Positions 49,081-63,370 are shown, counted from the first letter of the stretch. The stretch is 64,000 bases of DNA from Camarhynchus parvulus (GCF_901933205.1 NC_044571.1:57597994-57661993), one strand, 5' to 3'. Numbers and translations: made by a program. The notes: generated by a model from the letters alone, not told the origin.

Positions 49081-50146
49081 GCCAACTTTCCTCTTGAGAC
49101 TATATAGCAAGACGCATGAGAATTACAGAATAAAATGAGGACCTAGCAACAGGAAATCTGTCTCAGGGACAAAAGGATCTTAGGTTTTGGGCATGGCTGC
49201 ATTTTACATTAAGTTATTGCTACTCTTAAAAACAGGAACAATAAAATTAACTCTGAGATGATAGATAAGAATCTCACAGCTCCACCCACTACCTTCTGGA
49301 GAGATTTAGTCTGGCTGACTAGCTTGCTGTTTTGACAGATATAGCTCACCTCCATCTGAATGGCAAAAAAGCTTTCTATGCAAGGTATTTCGTGGCATGA
49401 CAGGCAAGATATCTTTTGCCAATGGGGAGGTGATTTCAAATCTGTACAGATTTGGATATATTTCTTTGAGTTTGTGCAAGCAAACTGCCTAGAGTTCAAA
49501 CTGTGAGATTTCTTCTTCAGAGACAAATACTCTAGAAATTGTAAATGCTCTAGAAAATGTACAAATGCTTGGACAAGTCCTCTCTCTTGCCATGCCTCTT
49601 AGACAGAAGATGAGGACACTGAAAAAAGAAAATGTACTATTGTCATTTTGTTGCCTATAGACTCAGTGAAAGAGATTCAGCTAATTAGAACAGATAACAA
49701 GGACTGACTTTCCTCTACAGACAGTGGACAAAAATATCTAACATAAGTGCATGATCCCTAGTTGCCTACCTTTCTGTTTTAGAAAATTTTAACTGCTTTT
49801 AGAAATAAATGCCTGCAATTAATATCCTAAATTAGCATTTACAAATTTAAAGTGATGGCCTGAATTCCAAAAATGCCAAACAACGAAATGAATTAATTGC
49901 AAGGTTTTAGTAGCTGAAAATCTTGGTTTATTATACACAAACAGACAGACAAAACTCATATCTAAATGTGAAGCTCACATCTTGGAGAGATAGGATTATA
50001 AAACTCCCTTTGAGAAAAACAAAACCCCAAACAAAGAAAGATGTGCACAACAAACTTCATTTACTCAAAATATAGTCTAATTTCTCTAAATATACCTATC
50101 TTGTATTCTGCTACATGACCAAATAAAAATTTATTCATATTTCATT
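49081..50146. other. Non-coding stretch
   Basis: No gene, RNA or repeat family is recognised here. Confidence 0.5.
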
Positions 50147-50608
50147 TTTCACAAAATCCCAGAATAATCAAGGTTGGAAGGGACTGTCAATATCAATACC
50201 ATCTAGTCCAACGGCCAACCTCACATCACCATAATCACCCCTAAACCATATCCCTAAGTGTCACATTCACACATATTTTGAACACTTCCAGAGACTCAAC
50301 GACCTCCCTGGGCAACTTCTCTAGATAATCAGGACTGCTGATAAATGGCAGCTCCTTCATTACTCTTGGGTTCACCCGATTCAGGCTCATAGTTGCATGA
50401 TTGTATAATTTGCATAGCATATTAGCACTAGCCATTTCCTCCTGGACTGTGGGGCCACTAACTTCCAGCTTTGGGAGCTGGGTATCCTGAGGACAACTGG
50501 TTCTGGAATTAAAGATTGAGACAAAGATTGCAGTAAGTACCTCAGCCATTTTTCTCCTGACACTGTGCAATCCTGTGGATTCAGCAAAGGATGGGGAGTA
50601 TTCTAGTA
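50147..50608 (-). mobile_element. CR1 LINE fragment with internal deletion
   Basis: A minus-strand CR1 has its 3' tip at the left (CACAAAATCCCAGAATAATC, then GTTGGAAGGGACTGTC). Reading the minus strand from 50570, the frame shows the CR1 reverse-transcriptase N-terminal region: AEVLTAIFVSIFNSRTSC, VQEEM and NPRVMKEL. It then jumps to the ORF2 C-terminus, LEKLPREVVESLEVFK, and the tail. Most of the reverse-transcriptase domain, including the region where the catalytic aspartates would lie, is missing. The join is around 50327-50355 and keeps the frame. Recognisable CR1 sequence also extends upstream of the frame to about 50608 with frame breaks. The copy cannot encode an active enzyme. Confidence 0.85.
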
Positions 50609-53600
50609 TATTGGTAGAATGTATTTATAAAATATTGGAACACATATGTATACTAAATATAATCACAAAATATCCTGAATTAGATGAGACCCACAGCTCT
50701 GAAGAAAGGGAGCAATTTTGTCCTGAAAATGTTAGGAAGAGAATTATAAAAAGGCAATTAAGACCAGCGGGATTATATTTGAAATCAATAACCCTGTGTA
50801 AAGAACAAAGTTTCTCTCTTTGGATATCTCTTATCCTTAAGAGATTTGTCATGCAGAGATTCTACACATGTAGATCAAACTCAACTAAAGAAGATCAGAT
50901 TCAATGTAGAAATATCAAAGGATTTATCAAAAAATAGATGAGATTTTGCTTATTGTACAATAATTTGTGCAATAAATTAATAATAATTTGTATCAAATAA
51001 AATTGAGAACATATTATGAAATCCATTTTCCTCTGTGTCTTGTTATAAAATATGTGGGGAATAAAAATCATCCAGGCATTTAGATTTTACATTTCTGAAC
51101 AACACATTAATCTGTTCTATATGGAATACGAGTTACTTGTGTAATTTGCATTAAAAAGGGTTTTATTATTTTTATATAATAGTTTCTGGTCTTTTTCTTT
51201 GTTGCGTCAATAAAATATAGTATGTTTGATATGAAAAATGTAATATTTCATATTTAATGATTTATATATTTCTTTTGAGTGTGAAAATCATCGGGTTGCT
51301 CTACATTCCAGTAATTTCAATCGGTTTTTACATATTTTATACCACATGTTTAAATTACTTTCAACAATGAAAGACTGATTCTACACAATTACCCAAATCA
51401 TGCATTATTCAAGTGGCAGTTGCTTCCACTTAAACTTTCACTTAAAGTAATCATTTTTACTAAGAGCATTGCTGAGTGTACTTGTTGGTGTTACCTGAAA
51501 TAGCTGCAATGATTTTCATTTTCATAATATTTTAGTTTATATTTCCTCAGTTGGGAGATTTTCAGATACTGATCATGTTAAATTAACATATCCTGGAAAT
51601 CTGTATGTATACTCATGATCATATAGCACCATGACTGCTCAAGATAAATCCTTACTTAAGGTTTTATTACTTATGAGCGTAAGAGCTATTTTATTTCAGT
51701 AGAAATTTCTTAAAGACTTGGCCAATATCTAGTGTCAAAGGGAAGAATGTTCTTCTTCAGCTCTTGCTAATTTTTGCTGGGTTGTCACTGAATATAGATG
51801 AAGTGTCACCGTTTCCAAACAAGTCTACAAGTTCTGGAGACCTTTTATTCATATTTTATTCTCTTTTTTTTTTCTAGTTAAAGTTCATTGACTTCTATGA
51901 TATGTATAGTGGAAAGAACAACCTTGTGATTGTGAAAAAAGTAATAGTAAAAGTGTTATGAAAAAAAGTAATGAGTTGTGGGTGGACTGTTTCCTCGGAA
52001 TCAGTCTTTGGAGGAAGGGGGAATGTATTTTTTCACATGAACTTACTTGTATGCAAGGGCCACACACTTCACATGTCAGTATTGTTGCCAACTGAAAACA
52101 AATCACATCACTGTATTCTAGCAGATGTTACTGCCATGCAGATCATTGTATATCCAGATCCTGTTTTGAACATTTTATATTCTTAGTTTCAGTTCTCTTG
52201 AGCAAGGCTTAATAGAGCTGTTTAGTAATGAGAGAAAGGTATGGAAAACTTAAAAATATCTAAATCATCTTCTGGTAGATTTAATTTAAATTGATAGTAT
52301 TAATAAAATTTTTGAATGTTTCCCCTTGGCAGGACCTTCCTTTATGCAATTTCCACGTGTTTTCGCTTCTCTTGTTTTATGATTTTGATAAGCAATAGTG
52401 AAAACAAAAGGAAAACGGGGGATGGAATTACAGGGTAACAGAGATATATTTTTCAAACTCAATCAAGACATTGTCCTTCTATGCTCCAGAATATGCTGTT
52501 TTACATTTCTGATCAATTTATTTTGAATGCACAGGCTGAAAAGGAAACATTGATGTTCTCACTATAAGTGTGAATGACTTAATAACAGACCAGCTGATGA
52601 CGAAGTTACTGCACAGCAGCTGGAGATTTAGCCATGAACCTAAAAACTATGATGATCTTAACCCCTTTCTAATGGTGCTAGGGAAAATTTTAATCTATCT
52701 AGAAGAATTTATAGTCCTTCAGTGTGATGCTGTAACAGAGAGTGTAAACAGTCCGTACATCTAGGTATTAAAGTCTACTCAAAATGCATTTTAAATTTTT
52801 CCACAGCAAGCTTGATGAATGATGCAATCATCACAAACACTCATGCCTAATGTCAGCTGAAGACCAGAAAGAGAATGTGTGGATTTACCTTTGCAAATAA
52901 GAAATAAGAGGCAGAATCAGAGTAATAATTGAACATGTAAGTATGTCATGTCACAAAGAGGAAGAGTTTTATAACTTGAGGTTAACTGGTAAATCAAGTC
53001 AAGGAGGTGATGCCTTTTCTACAAAAAGAATAGTCACCTTTTTAAGAGAGTTTGAAAGTGAGACAGATTTCAGTTAAGGTAAATGGGTGGGCTGTCTCAG
53101 AGAAATGTAAGAAGAAAACTTGCTTTGGGGAAAAATGTTAAATAAATGCAGACAAATGGAAGGACTCTGAATAGGATACTTTCTCCCTCAGAATGGTGCT
53201 TTCTCTGAGATGAACATATAAAAAAAGATATTTATGAACTATTTTTTTCAGAACCCTTGCAAGTGAGAACTTCCTTATTAATCTAACTCTAGTAAATTAA
53301 CAGTGGTTTTCCTTCCTTTTCTCATCTATTTTGCTACCATGATGTGTAGCAAAATGTCACAGGTGTTTTTGTGAATAGATATACTTGTTTATCTATTTTC
53401 TTATTTTCTTCAGCCTGGTCTGCATTAGGAAGTACTAGATTATTTACAAAATATGTTGTCTAAGTACAAAATTCCCTGTTACAAGATAGTGAATGTTTTT
53501 ATGCATTTTGAGAGAGACCAGACAAGTTCATACAGAAGAAATTCACTGAGGATTGCTGAAAACATGAAAACAACTTTTGGGTCAAGGAGTTCTTGTGTTG

Positions 53601-56600
53601 CAGAGACTTGAACACTGGAAAAATATGTGGAAGTATCATCCCAAGTTGACCGGTGCTCTGTACTCATCTGCTTTTTATTGCAGTGATAGGCATGACAGTG
53701 GATTTTATATTCCCAGATAAGAAGTCCTTTTAGTCCTTTTTTAATAATTAACTGGTCCTTACCCAACAGTTTCACAAATAATCGGAGCGGGTGGAGCCTT
53801 TACAAATTTCCAGCTCCCTAGGACCTATCCCAGGTTCTTGAAGCATACTGTCTACCTGGACAGTAAAGATCCCTCAGAATCTTCACAGTCCATGTATACA
53901 GTTGATACCCAGGGCACCAAAGAAGTGTTTTCTAGTAATCAGTGTAATAAGCAAGACATTACAGGAGCACTGCCAAAACCCTGGAATCTTCAAGAATATG
54001 TCACTTATGAAAGTGGTCAGCTTGAATATTGATTGCCTGATTCCCTCAGGAGCAATATGTTCTGGTGAATACCTAGTGGCAACGTGGTGCTTATTCTACT
54101 TTCAAAATAGCCTCTTCCCCAGTGCTTCAGAAGGTGTTGCCAATGAATTCATGGAACTATGAGCACCTAGCCCTGCTATATCCCAAGAGCCTTGTCTTAG
54201 AAGGATATTTGAGAGTCATTCTGGCTACATACTGAAGTTTAAACACTCAAGTTTTTCACAGTCTTAGCAACAAAGTAATATTTTTGGGGGATAATTTCTT
54301 CACAACAATCCTGTGACCCAGGTGGGTTTTTTTACCAGATGCAGTCTCAGCTGTATGCTCAGTAGTGAAGCCTCACAAATAGAAGATATTTTCTGCTTAT
54401 GGAAAATGCTCACATCTGTAGAAATAATACTGCCATTGAATTAAAAGTATGATCGTTTCTGTCATATACAGGGTTTATATGACATTAAAAACCCCTAAAA
54501 CCTTCATAACTCTGATCGTTAACCTAAAACCTTGATAACCCAGACAAGACCAAGTGGCTTGAGGAAGAGCTCCCATAACCAAATTCTTTCGTATGAATAC
54601 TTAGACTTCCCTCTTCCAGCTCCAAAGCTATTTCCTTAACCAAGACATTCATCAGATCTCTGGCTTTATGTGAGCATAGGAGTCCAACTCAGTGAAATTT
54701 CTTGCAGAATGTAGACATGAAACTCCATTTATCTCAGGAGACTGGCGCTTATAACATAGAAGAACAAAGTGTGAAGCAGTCATGTAGCAGATTTGAGTCA
54801 AAAGCTAACAGCTGTATGTCACACAGAAGCATATACTTTTTTAAAAACTTGTTCAACTGGCATACTTTAGATAATGTTCTACAGTTATGTATTCAAAACT
54901 TTAAGAAAGCAAGAAAAAACTAAAGTGACAGAGAAAAGAACGTTCAAATGCTCATTTGCAATATCACCCATTCCCAATAGCCCCCAAACTCTGAGTCAGT
55001 AGCTCAAATTTTAATATTTTTATAATAATTAATGTCTTCTACTAGTGTCTAGATAGATAAGAATAGTGTAAACATTAAAACTATTTTTAAGTATTTTAAG
55101 TATTAATTTGTAACTTTGCCGGAGAGTATTAGCCTTGTAAAGTTAATACAAATCATATGAAACAGAGCATATTAAATTCTTCTGAGATCAACACTAGTAT
55201 TACAAATGAGAGTCTTAGGTTAGATGTTTATCATCCCATATTTGTTCCTAAGATTTTTTTTTTATCCTGATCTCTCCTGGATTTCATTTTTGGCCAAATT
55301 TTCTACAGCAAACCACTCTGGACTTTTTCCTCTGCTGCATGTTAGTAACCTGTAGAAAATACAGAGTGACTGGAACTGTTTATTTGGTAGTTTGGTACAT
55401 CGCCAAGTATAATCTGAGGCATGGTACCCTCTGAGTCAGTTCCAATATTTCATGAAAGGCCAAGGTGAGGTCACTTTTTTTTTGTGACTTGGTACTTTTG
55501 CTTCATCTTTCCCTCAGTCTCTTCACATCAACTTCATTATCTTTCTTCTTTTCCATATAGTCCTTACTTTCCACTTCCAGAGTGTTTTGGTTTTTGCCTT
55601 TTATTTTTTTTAAATATGTATACTCATCCCATATTAGGAAAAGAAAAAACTCTGTATTTTTTGTGTTGTCACATAATAATTTCACCTAAAGTATATTTTT
55701 TACTCTATCTGTATGCTCAGACTGGAAGGTCTTCCAACTCTCAGACAACAAAGAAATGTGTGCTTGTATTTATTGTCTACTGAATCATTTCTGTACTTAA
55801 GAGTGGCTGCTACTTCTACTACTGAAGTAGTCAGACCTTTTCTACAAAATGCGTTTTCTTACGTTTTAAGGAATGTGCCAACCTAAAAACATGTCATATA
55901 ATGTCAGTTAATAAAATATGTGTTGTTTAATTCCTGAAAATGTATGGGTTTTGGTAGAAACAGATGGAAGAACAGCTTTAAGCAAAAGCAGAAAGCAAGT
56001 GTAGCAAAAGGAAGTCTGAGAAATTCCAGGAATCTGCGCCCATTGTTTTGCAAGTACTAAGATGATACCTCTTGTAATTGTATTAATAAATTAAATAAGT
56101 TTAATGACCAAGAAATCATTTATGTGGACAATATGGATCACAAATGTGACCACAACCGTGGTAACAGAAAACAATACCTAATAAGAATCAGCAAGATCTG
56201 ATTAAAGATTTGGCTTTGAACTGACATAGCACAATTGCTAGTTAACAGTTCATAATTATGAGAAAGCAAATTTGCTATACATCTGCAGAATCAGGGTGTA
56301 AGTGTTGCATCTGAAAATTTAAGCAGAAGATCTGAAAAAAATAATAGATTGCTTCTTGTAATGCTGTTCAGCCTTTTGATTCTCTTCACAAATTAGCTTG
56401 TGAAATTTGCTGAGAAAATTTCCATAGAAGCTAGCAAAGTTGTCAGGCAAAGTCATAAGTGAAAGAGAAAGAAAAATTAGACTCTCATGTTTTGTGCAAT
56501 TACATGAACATTTTGTAAGTATAACCTTCTGTGACTGTTAAAAAAGCAGAAGATTGTTTTCAGTCTTTTTCCCTGGAGACATTTCATTCATAGAGCAGAT

Positions 56601-57253
56601 TGGTAGAAGCCGCTGTCTTACTAATGTTCTGGTCCACATTAAAAAGCAATGGATTATAGACAGAAATGGCTTTTTGCCTAAACTGCTTAATAAAAGTGAG
56701 TCAAAGACCAACCTCTCTCCTTGAGGCCAAGTAGTTATCAACTAGTTTATATCCTGACTTGTCTAGCTGATGGCTTGGCCTTTAAAGGGAGAGAAACAGA
56801 ATGTTACGGAAATTCACAACATTGCCATGAAATGAGATAACAAAAAGCAGTGTATACGGTGAGGTGTCAAGGACTTCAGTTTCCTCTCCAGTTTTCTCCT
56901 GTCAGTTCTGAAGAGGTATGTCCTTAAGGAACATAACTTCTTAAGTCAGTTTGTGACACCTGGCATGAGGAGCAGAGATAGATGGGTCCCTGGTTTTTTA
57001 TTTAGCAGTCTCAGACATCATCAATTCTGCCTCTGGTCGACTGAGCGAGACATAGCCAATTATTCCTTGCTATGTGCTTGTCTTCCAGGTTCTATGTATA
57101 ACAGAGATTTTAGCAGTAAAAGCTTTGAGGCATACTAATTTCAAACTAGGGTTCTAATTTCAGTGAAAACATAATCGCTGTTGAACTGAGCATTCAGACC
57201 CACAATTGACATAGGCATCTACCCTCTTAAGCATGAAAAGAGTAGGACTGAAG
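50609..57253. other. AT-rich non-coding stretch
   Basis: No gene or repeat family is recognised over about 6.6 kb. A 120-codon frame (50575-50937) begins within CR1 sequence and has no domain. Bases 53780-54180 are somewhat less AT-rich, with two overlapping 64- and 86-codon frames, but resemble no protein I know. Confidence 0.5.
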
Positions 57254-57289
57254 CATATATATATATATACGTATATATGTATATATATC
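57254..57289. repeat. (TA)n microsatellite with CG/TG interruptions
   Basis: A TA run is interrupted by one ACGT and one TATGTA step. It is self-complementary around the central ACGT. Confidence 0.8.
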
Positions 57290-60200
57290 TCACTGAAGTG
57301 TAAAATATATTTGTAGCTGGGATCTGTACGACACCTCCTATATGTCTACAGATTGGTTGGCCATCCTATCAATGCAGTCAAATGATAAAAGCCAGAATTT
57401 CTAAGTCTCAGGCCTTATTTCAGACACTTCTGTTGGTAAAAAGAATTGTACCTTAAAATACTTACTGGCACTAATATGACTAGCTCGCACGCAGATGTCT
57501 AAAATTTTATTATCTGAAGTAGTGCAATGAATCCCAGCACACAGATAACTAGTCTGAGATAAGTCATATGGTGTTAGCACTTGACAAAGCTGGTGTGGCT
57601 GATAGAGATCAGTACAATTTCTTTGAGGATATTGTGCTGAAAAATCTAATAATGGCAGTGAATCCTACCAAGCTGTAGAGGGTGAGATTCTGTTCCAGGC
57701 TGTAGAACCCCTATTTAGGCACCAAAACATTATTTCTTCAAGGGACTGTGATATCCAACTATATCACTCCTCTGGAGTGACAGTCAGGATGCAATACTCC
57801 ATTGTATCTCAAACAGCATTAGATGCTTTTCTGTGGCAACTGAATTAAACTTTATTTATCAGGTATTGGTTTACTATAATAGCACTCAGACACTAATCTG
57901 TATGTAGGTATTTTATTGCTCCCATCGTCTTTAGCTGAACCTAACACAACATATCAGGCCTTGAAAAAGAAGCTGAGTCCTAAATACTTTTTTAAGATCA
58001 TGGTGATAAATAGCTTTAAAACTATGTTTCTGAATAACAATGCCAGATTCTCAGTTCATATCTCTGCTGAAGGATTAAAATAATAGACCAGAAAAAAAGG
58101 CACTTAGCATAGTGATTTCACTTGTAGAAGCATTAAAATGTAAACACCTCACTTGAGAACATTTTTTTTGAGTATTTTGTAGAATTTCATCTAGAATAAT
58201 GATAACTCACTAATAATATTGATTTACTGACCTTTCAAAATCTATTAAATTTATGTGTGTGTATACATATATCTTCACATCCCTGTATCTATTTATGTAG
58301 GTTTAGAATTAGGACATCCAAAACCTTATAAATACCCCTTCTGGATTTTTCCTTTATTGCAGAGAAGGAGATTTCATGTTTTCCCTGGTTTGATTTAAAA
58401 TGAAACTTTTTCTACTCAGTTTTTTTTTTCTAGAATAGTTTCAGTGCTGAAAAATAATCAGATTAAATTCCCTTGTAATATCACATATCTTTTATTATGT
58501 TTAACTGCCATTCAAGGCCAAATGAAGAGTCTACTGGAAGAGTTATAAATTATCAATTTGCTTAATTCAAACATGTTTTTGGGGGGCGTTGTGTTTTGTT
58601 TTTTTTTTTTAATCTGACATAAGTCTATTGCACTGGATATTATGTTTCAAGTGGTTTCATGTTTGGCTTGTGTGCTTACAAACATCGTACCATAATCAGA
58701 TCATGACCTTGAGGCAGAAAAGATAAGTAAAAAGAAAAACACCAAGAAGAATATGAAGGAAATTGTGCAGATCAGTATTTGGTAAAGTTGCTCTTTTTTC
58801 TGGAATAATTTCTTTCCATTAATAAATATTATGGTAGTAAAAATAGAAATTATAAAGCCACCACACTTATTTGTGATACTTAAGTAATAGAGAAATCCTT
58901 GAATCTAATTTGGAAGTCATAAAAAAATCAGCCTCAAGTTTTGTGTTGACATGTGCATGCATGCAGCTACATGTCTGTGTAAATTATTCTCATATATGCA
59001 TACTTTTACTTCACATATATTTCTTTTGTTGCAAAACTGAGAGTGAAGCATTTAACAGACTACAGTCACAAGAGTATTGCAAATGTAGTATTCCCCATAG
59101 AACAATGTCCCCAAAAGCTATAGAAAGATTGCTTTGTGGGCATGGTACTAATGAAGTGTTTGTTGTTTTTTTCAGATTTGTGACCTGTAAGCAGTGAGTG
59201 CTCTATTGAGTGTCTGGGGTGTTTGTAAACAAATACTCTCTGTGGTTTAATAGAAAGCTGTAGAACTCGTGATGGTCTTTTCTTTACTCCACTGCTTGTT
59301 TTCACAAAAATTCATTATATTTATGTATTTTTTTCTTTATTTATTCAAATGTGCCAGTGAGCTCAAAAACACTTTTCAGAAATGATATACAGTGGGACAT
59401 ACAGGCACATGTAAACACAAAAAGACATATCATTACATGAACTTGTATGCTAAGGAAATGCAGGTAAAAACAGTTTAGCAGATACATATCTCTGTTTGCA
59501 GTATCTTTCTTGAAAAAATGTGAGCATATGTCATTTACAATGCTTTCAATATGCTGTAATTGGTAATTGACATAACACTGACATGGAGTGCTTTCAAATT
59601 ATCTTTCATATTTAGGTCCTCTATATCCACTTGATAGACAGTGCTGTATTAAACAGTTTCTCAAAACAAAACTAGACTAAAAAATAGCAATGTTCTGTCA
59701 ATGTGTACTTCTAGAAATGACAGTTCTAATCTTTCTGTGTCTGTGAATAGTGGATGTTCAAAGATTCTTTCTTCCTAAGTGACCTCTAGGACTCTGTATT
59801 CTAAACAGAGAAAGACTTCAAAATAAAGAACAGTTCTCCAAGATGAATAAAATAATTAAAATAATGACCATTAGGTCAATCATCTTAAAGTAGAAAAAAA
59901 AAAGAAGGCAAAAGAAGATATATATATATTTTCCATATTAGTTTGACATCGCAAACTCAGTTTCATCTTTCAAAGAAACTCATTATATCATCAGGTAGAA
60001 TTTTATTGGAATGTGTTTTTTTTCTAAAGCAATATCCACTTTGTTAGCAATACAGTTTTACAAAGCTTACAGATTCATACAATCAGCCATAGATTAATGG
60101 GATAATTTTATCAATATTTATAGTCAACCAAATATTTAGATGTAGTTTATGGTGAATTTTTAACAAACTGTTTTTCAACAAAATTGATTTTATTCTTATT

Positions 60201-62375
60201 TTTGGATCTTCTTTTTCTAAAACTTTGGCTTAAAAATGGCAGTTTTTGTAAAATTTGAAATTAACAGTAATTTTTCATTAGTGCCTTTTACCTGAAAATT
60301 CATATGTTCAGATGCTGCCATTCTCTGGTATCTGGTCTAATAAATTGCATTCTTACATTAGGATAGGCAAATAGTACCTTCTGATTTATAAACAGTGCAT
60401 AATCATAGTTCAAACAAATTACCAAATAATAAATTATGTATAATATATGTGAACACTGAACCAGCATATTTTATATTTGTTCACAACAGATAAAAAAGAT
60501 TTAAGATATTTTTGCAAAACTTGTTTTATAAGCATTTCTTGCCTTTACAGTATGTGTTATTTGTAATTGGACATACATTTCAGTAAAATTATTTGTGACT
60601 CAAACTAGCGTACTGAAAGCATGATTTAGAATCTGATGAAGTTATGTGGGCCTTCTGGACAAAGAAACCTAAGAGCACTGTTACAGAATGTTTCTGTAAT
60701 AGGATTTCTGTAGGATAGAATAGATAGAAATTCTGCTTGGTCAAATCATATAGTCATGGCACCTTATCTCTAGGGTTTGAGAAGATCCAAACCCAAAAGA
60801 TTTCTTGAGATGTTATTCCTTACATTTCTTTTGTGAGCATCATAATTGAAAGAAATTACCTCTTTGTCCTGGGGCAAACATTATTAGACCCTTCTCTTCT
60901 GTGGGTGATCCATGGTCCTTTACAGTGTTTGGCTCCAGTCTCGAGATACCATAGAAGGGAAAACAGAGCAGAGGTTTTCTAGATCATCTGTGTGTGTCTG
61001 GAGAAAAAAAAAATCCTACAGGAGGTGTTGCTTACCTCAGATTTTCCTCCTAGCATCTGGATGACCACAAATTCAGGCTGAAAGTTATTGAGCTGCTAGG
61101 CAATGTGGGTATGTGCAACTCTTATGGCACAATATAGGTGTAGTGAAATGAGGTTTGTAAAGTGAGAACACCCCTGAAGGGAGCTGCACAAATCCATATG
61201 ATCTACCTGCCTGATAGGGTGCCTATGACTTTGCAGTCTCATGCTGTAGCAAAAGAAAATAATAAATAAATAAAATGCAGAGGATTAATATGCCACTTAA
61301 AAAAAGTCAAACAGCAGATAAACAGGCACATTCTTTCTGAAATACCTGCACCCTCCAGTGTAAAGCTGTAATCTTAAAGTTGCTTTGGCAACAACAGGAA
61401 CATTTCCATACCAGACAACTGAACTGGATGAGCAACTCAGAATTTTTATTAACATAGCACATGTCTTCAACAAAGTCTCCAAGCTATAAAAATCAGGTCT
61501 AATATAAATAACATGCATCAACAACATTCATTATTAGTTTTATTGAAACAAAACAGTAGATGTTAAATAAAAATCGATACGTATCATAAAATCAGATGAA
61601 AGGCAAAATGTTAAAGTAAATTTAGCTTGGAATCAATGCACATCTTTAATTGAAAAACCTGAAGTGAAATCTCAAATAGCAGGAGGGCAATAGAACCAAA
61701 GAATTATCTATATAATGCACTTCAGAAGAGAACTACTCCATTTTATTGTCATTCTTATTTAAATAAACATTTTTTGTAATCGAGACAGACAGATGAAATT
61801 TATCATAAACTGATAATAAAATTATTTTTTTAAAATGCGGATTTGAAAAATTGAAAACCATTTGTTTTTCTTCCTTCGCCCATTTTCCCATATTACTTAC
61901 AGCTCTGATATTATTTTGATTCATACGAGTGGACAATCAACACCAATGACTTTGACTCCTCATGTTCTGTAAATATAGGTCATTGCAGTCTCTGTTATTC
62001 TGTAAAAGTGAACAGAGGGAAAATTAGAATTTTACTCCAATTGTGTTAGCCACATTAAATGATAGCTATAGCTTTAGGGATGGAATTATTTCTGGTATAT
62101 TGCATTCTACTTTATTGTTTCTAATGACATTTGCATTAGGTCGTGACTAGGAGCCTCTGAAAGGCTTTTCTACCACTGAACAGATATGTGTGATGGGATA
62201 TTACAGGGTAGATTTGTAAAAAAAAAATAAATAAAGTGTTATTTATTGTTATTTAAGCTAAATCATGAGCTTCTTATCCTACTAATTGCACTAGAAATGT
62301 TCATATTTTAATTTCTTGATGACTGAGAGTAAAGGGATTTCAACCTAATGGAAAGATAGTTCTATATCAAGAAAT
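57290..62375. other. AT-rich non-coding stretch
   Basis: No gene or interspersed repeat is recognised over about 5 kb. Small features are a poly(T) run near 58599-58610, a short TA run near 59918-59929 and a perfect 8-bp hairpin TTACAGAA/TTCTGTAA at 60681-60699. Confidence 0.5.
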
Positions 62376-63305
62376 ATCACAGAACCATAGAATAGTTTGG
62401 GTTGGAAATTACCCTAAAGATCCAACACTCTTGTTATGGCAGGGGCATCTTGCACTAGACCAGGTTGCTCAAAGCCCTGTCCAATGCTTTCAGAGATAAA
62501 ACACTCATAACTTCACTACATGCTCTTTTTAAAAGTCCTTCTCTAGCTTTCTTCTGGCCTCTTTAGGAATTAAAAGATTGCTAAAATATCTACTCAGAGC
62601 CTTTTCTTCTCCAGGCTGAACAATAGCAGCTGTCTCAGTTTTATAGGTGAGGTGCTCCAGGCCTCTGATCTCCTTCTTGGCCTTCCTCTGGACTTGCTCT
62701 AGAAGGTCCATGTCCTTCTTATGTTTGGAATCTCAGAGCTGGATGAAATACCCAGTGGGGTCCCAATAAACAGGAGAAAAGGGGGAGAATCACCTCCCTT
62801 GTCCTCCTGGCCATGGTCCTTTTGATGCAGCTGAGGACATGGTTGTCTTTCTGGGCTGTGAGTCCACATTCACGTCACATGTCAAAATCCTCTCTCACCA
62901 ACACCCCCAAGTCCTTCTCCTCAGGACTTCTCTCTCACTCCATTCTCTGCCCAACCTTTATATGTAGTCGGGATTTCCCTGACCCAGGGGCAGGACCTTG
63001 CACTTGGCCTTGTCAAACTCCATGAGGTTCTCACAGCTTTCTTGGGGTCCTATTCCCTTCATAGTTTTATCATACAGTACTCTGCCAAACAGATCCCTGA
63101 AGATACCAAAGTCTGCTTTCCTGAAATCCAGGGTGGGGAGGTTACAGTGTGCCCTCCTCTCCATCCTAAGGATCTCAAACTCCACCAGTTCATGGTCACT
63201 GCGGCCAAGGCTGCCCTTGAGCTTCACATTCCCCACTAGTCCCTTCTTGTTCAGGTCCAATGTAGCACATGTTCTTGTTGGCCCCTTGGTCAATTGGAGA
63301 AGGAA
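62376..63305 (-). mobile_element. CR1 LINE with in-frame internal deletion joining endonuclease to late RT region
   Basis: A minus-strand CR1 has its 3' tip at the left (ATCACAGAACCATAGAATAG, then TTTGGGTTGGAAATTACC). At the right end the minus frame from 63293 carries the C-terminal part of the ORF2 endonuclease, including the SDH motif (residues 32-34 of that frame, 63192-63200) and TLDFRKADFGIFRDL. At about residue 86, near 63030-63038, it passes in frame to LMEFDKAKCKVLPLG, which belongs far downstream, after the reverse-transcriptase catalytic core. Further left, 62529-62711 encodes MDLLEQVQRKAKKEIRGLEH, the next C-terminal landmark. Stops and frameshifts separate these parts. The central reverse-transcriptase core is absent, so this is a non-autonomous, dead copy. 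Confidence 0.88.
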
Positions 63306-63370
63306 ATGAAATGTATCTCTATTAGTAAAATGTGTCTTGTGTCATCTGCAGAAGTGAAGTATATATAAAC
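63306..63370. other. Short unique spacer
   Basis: Nothing is recognised between the CR1 and the TA repeat. Confidence 0.4.

Noticed and set aside
50575..50937. 120-codon plus-strand frame
   Set aside because: Its start overlaps the antisense of a CR1 fragment, it shows no family resemblance, and its length is near chance.
53838..54162. Two overlapping frames in a less AT-rich patch, considered as a processed pseudogene
   Set aside because: Neither frame resembles a known protein, and there is no poly(A) tail or flanking duplication.
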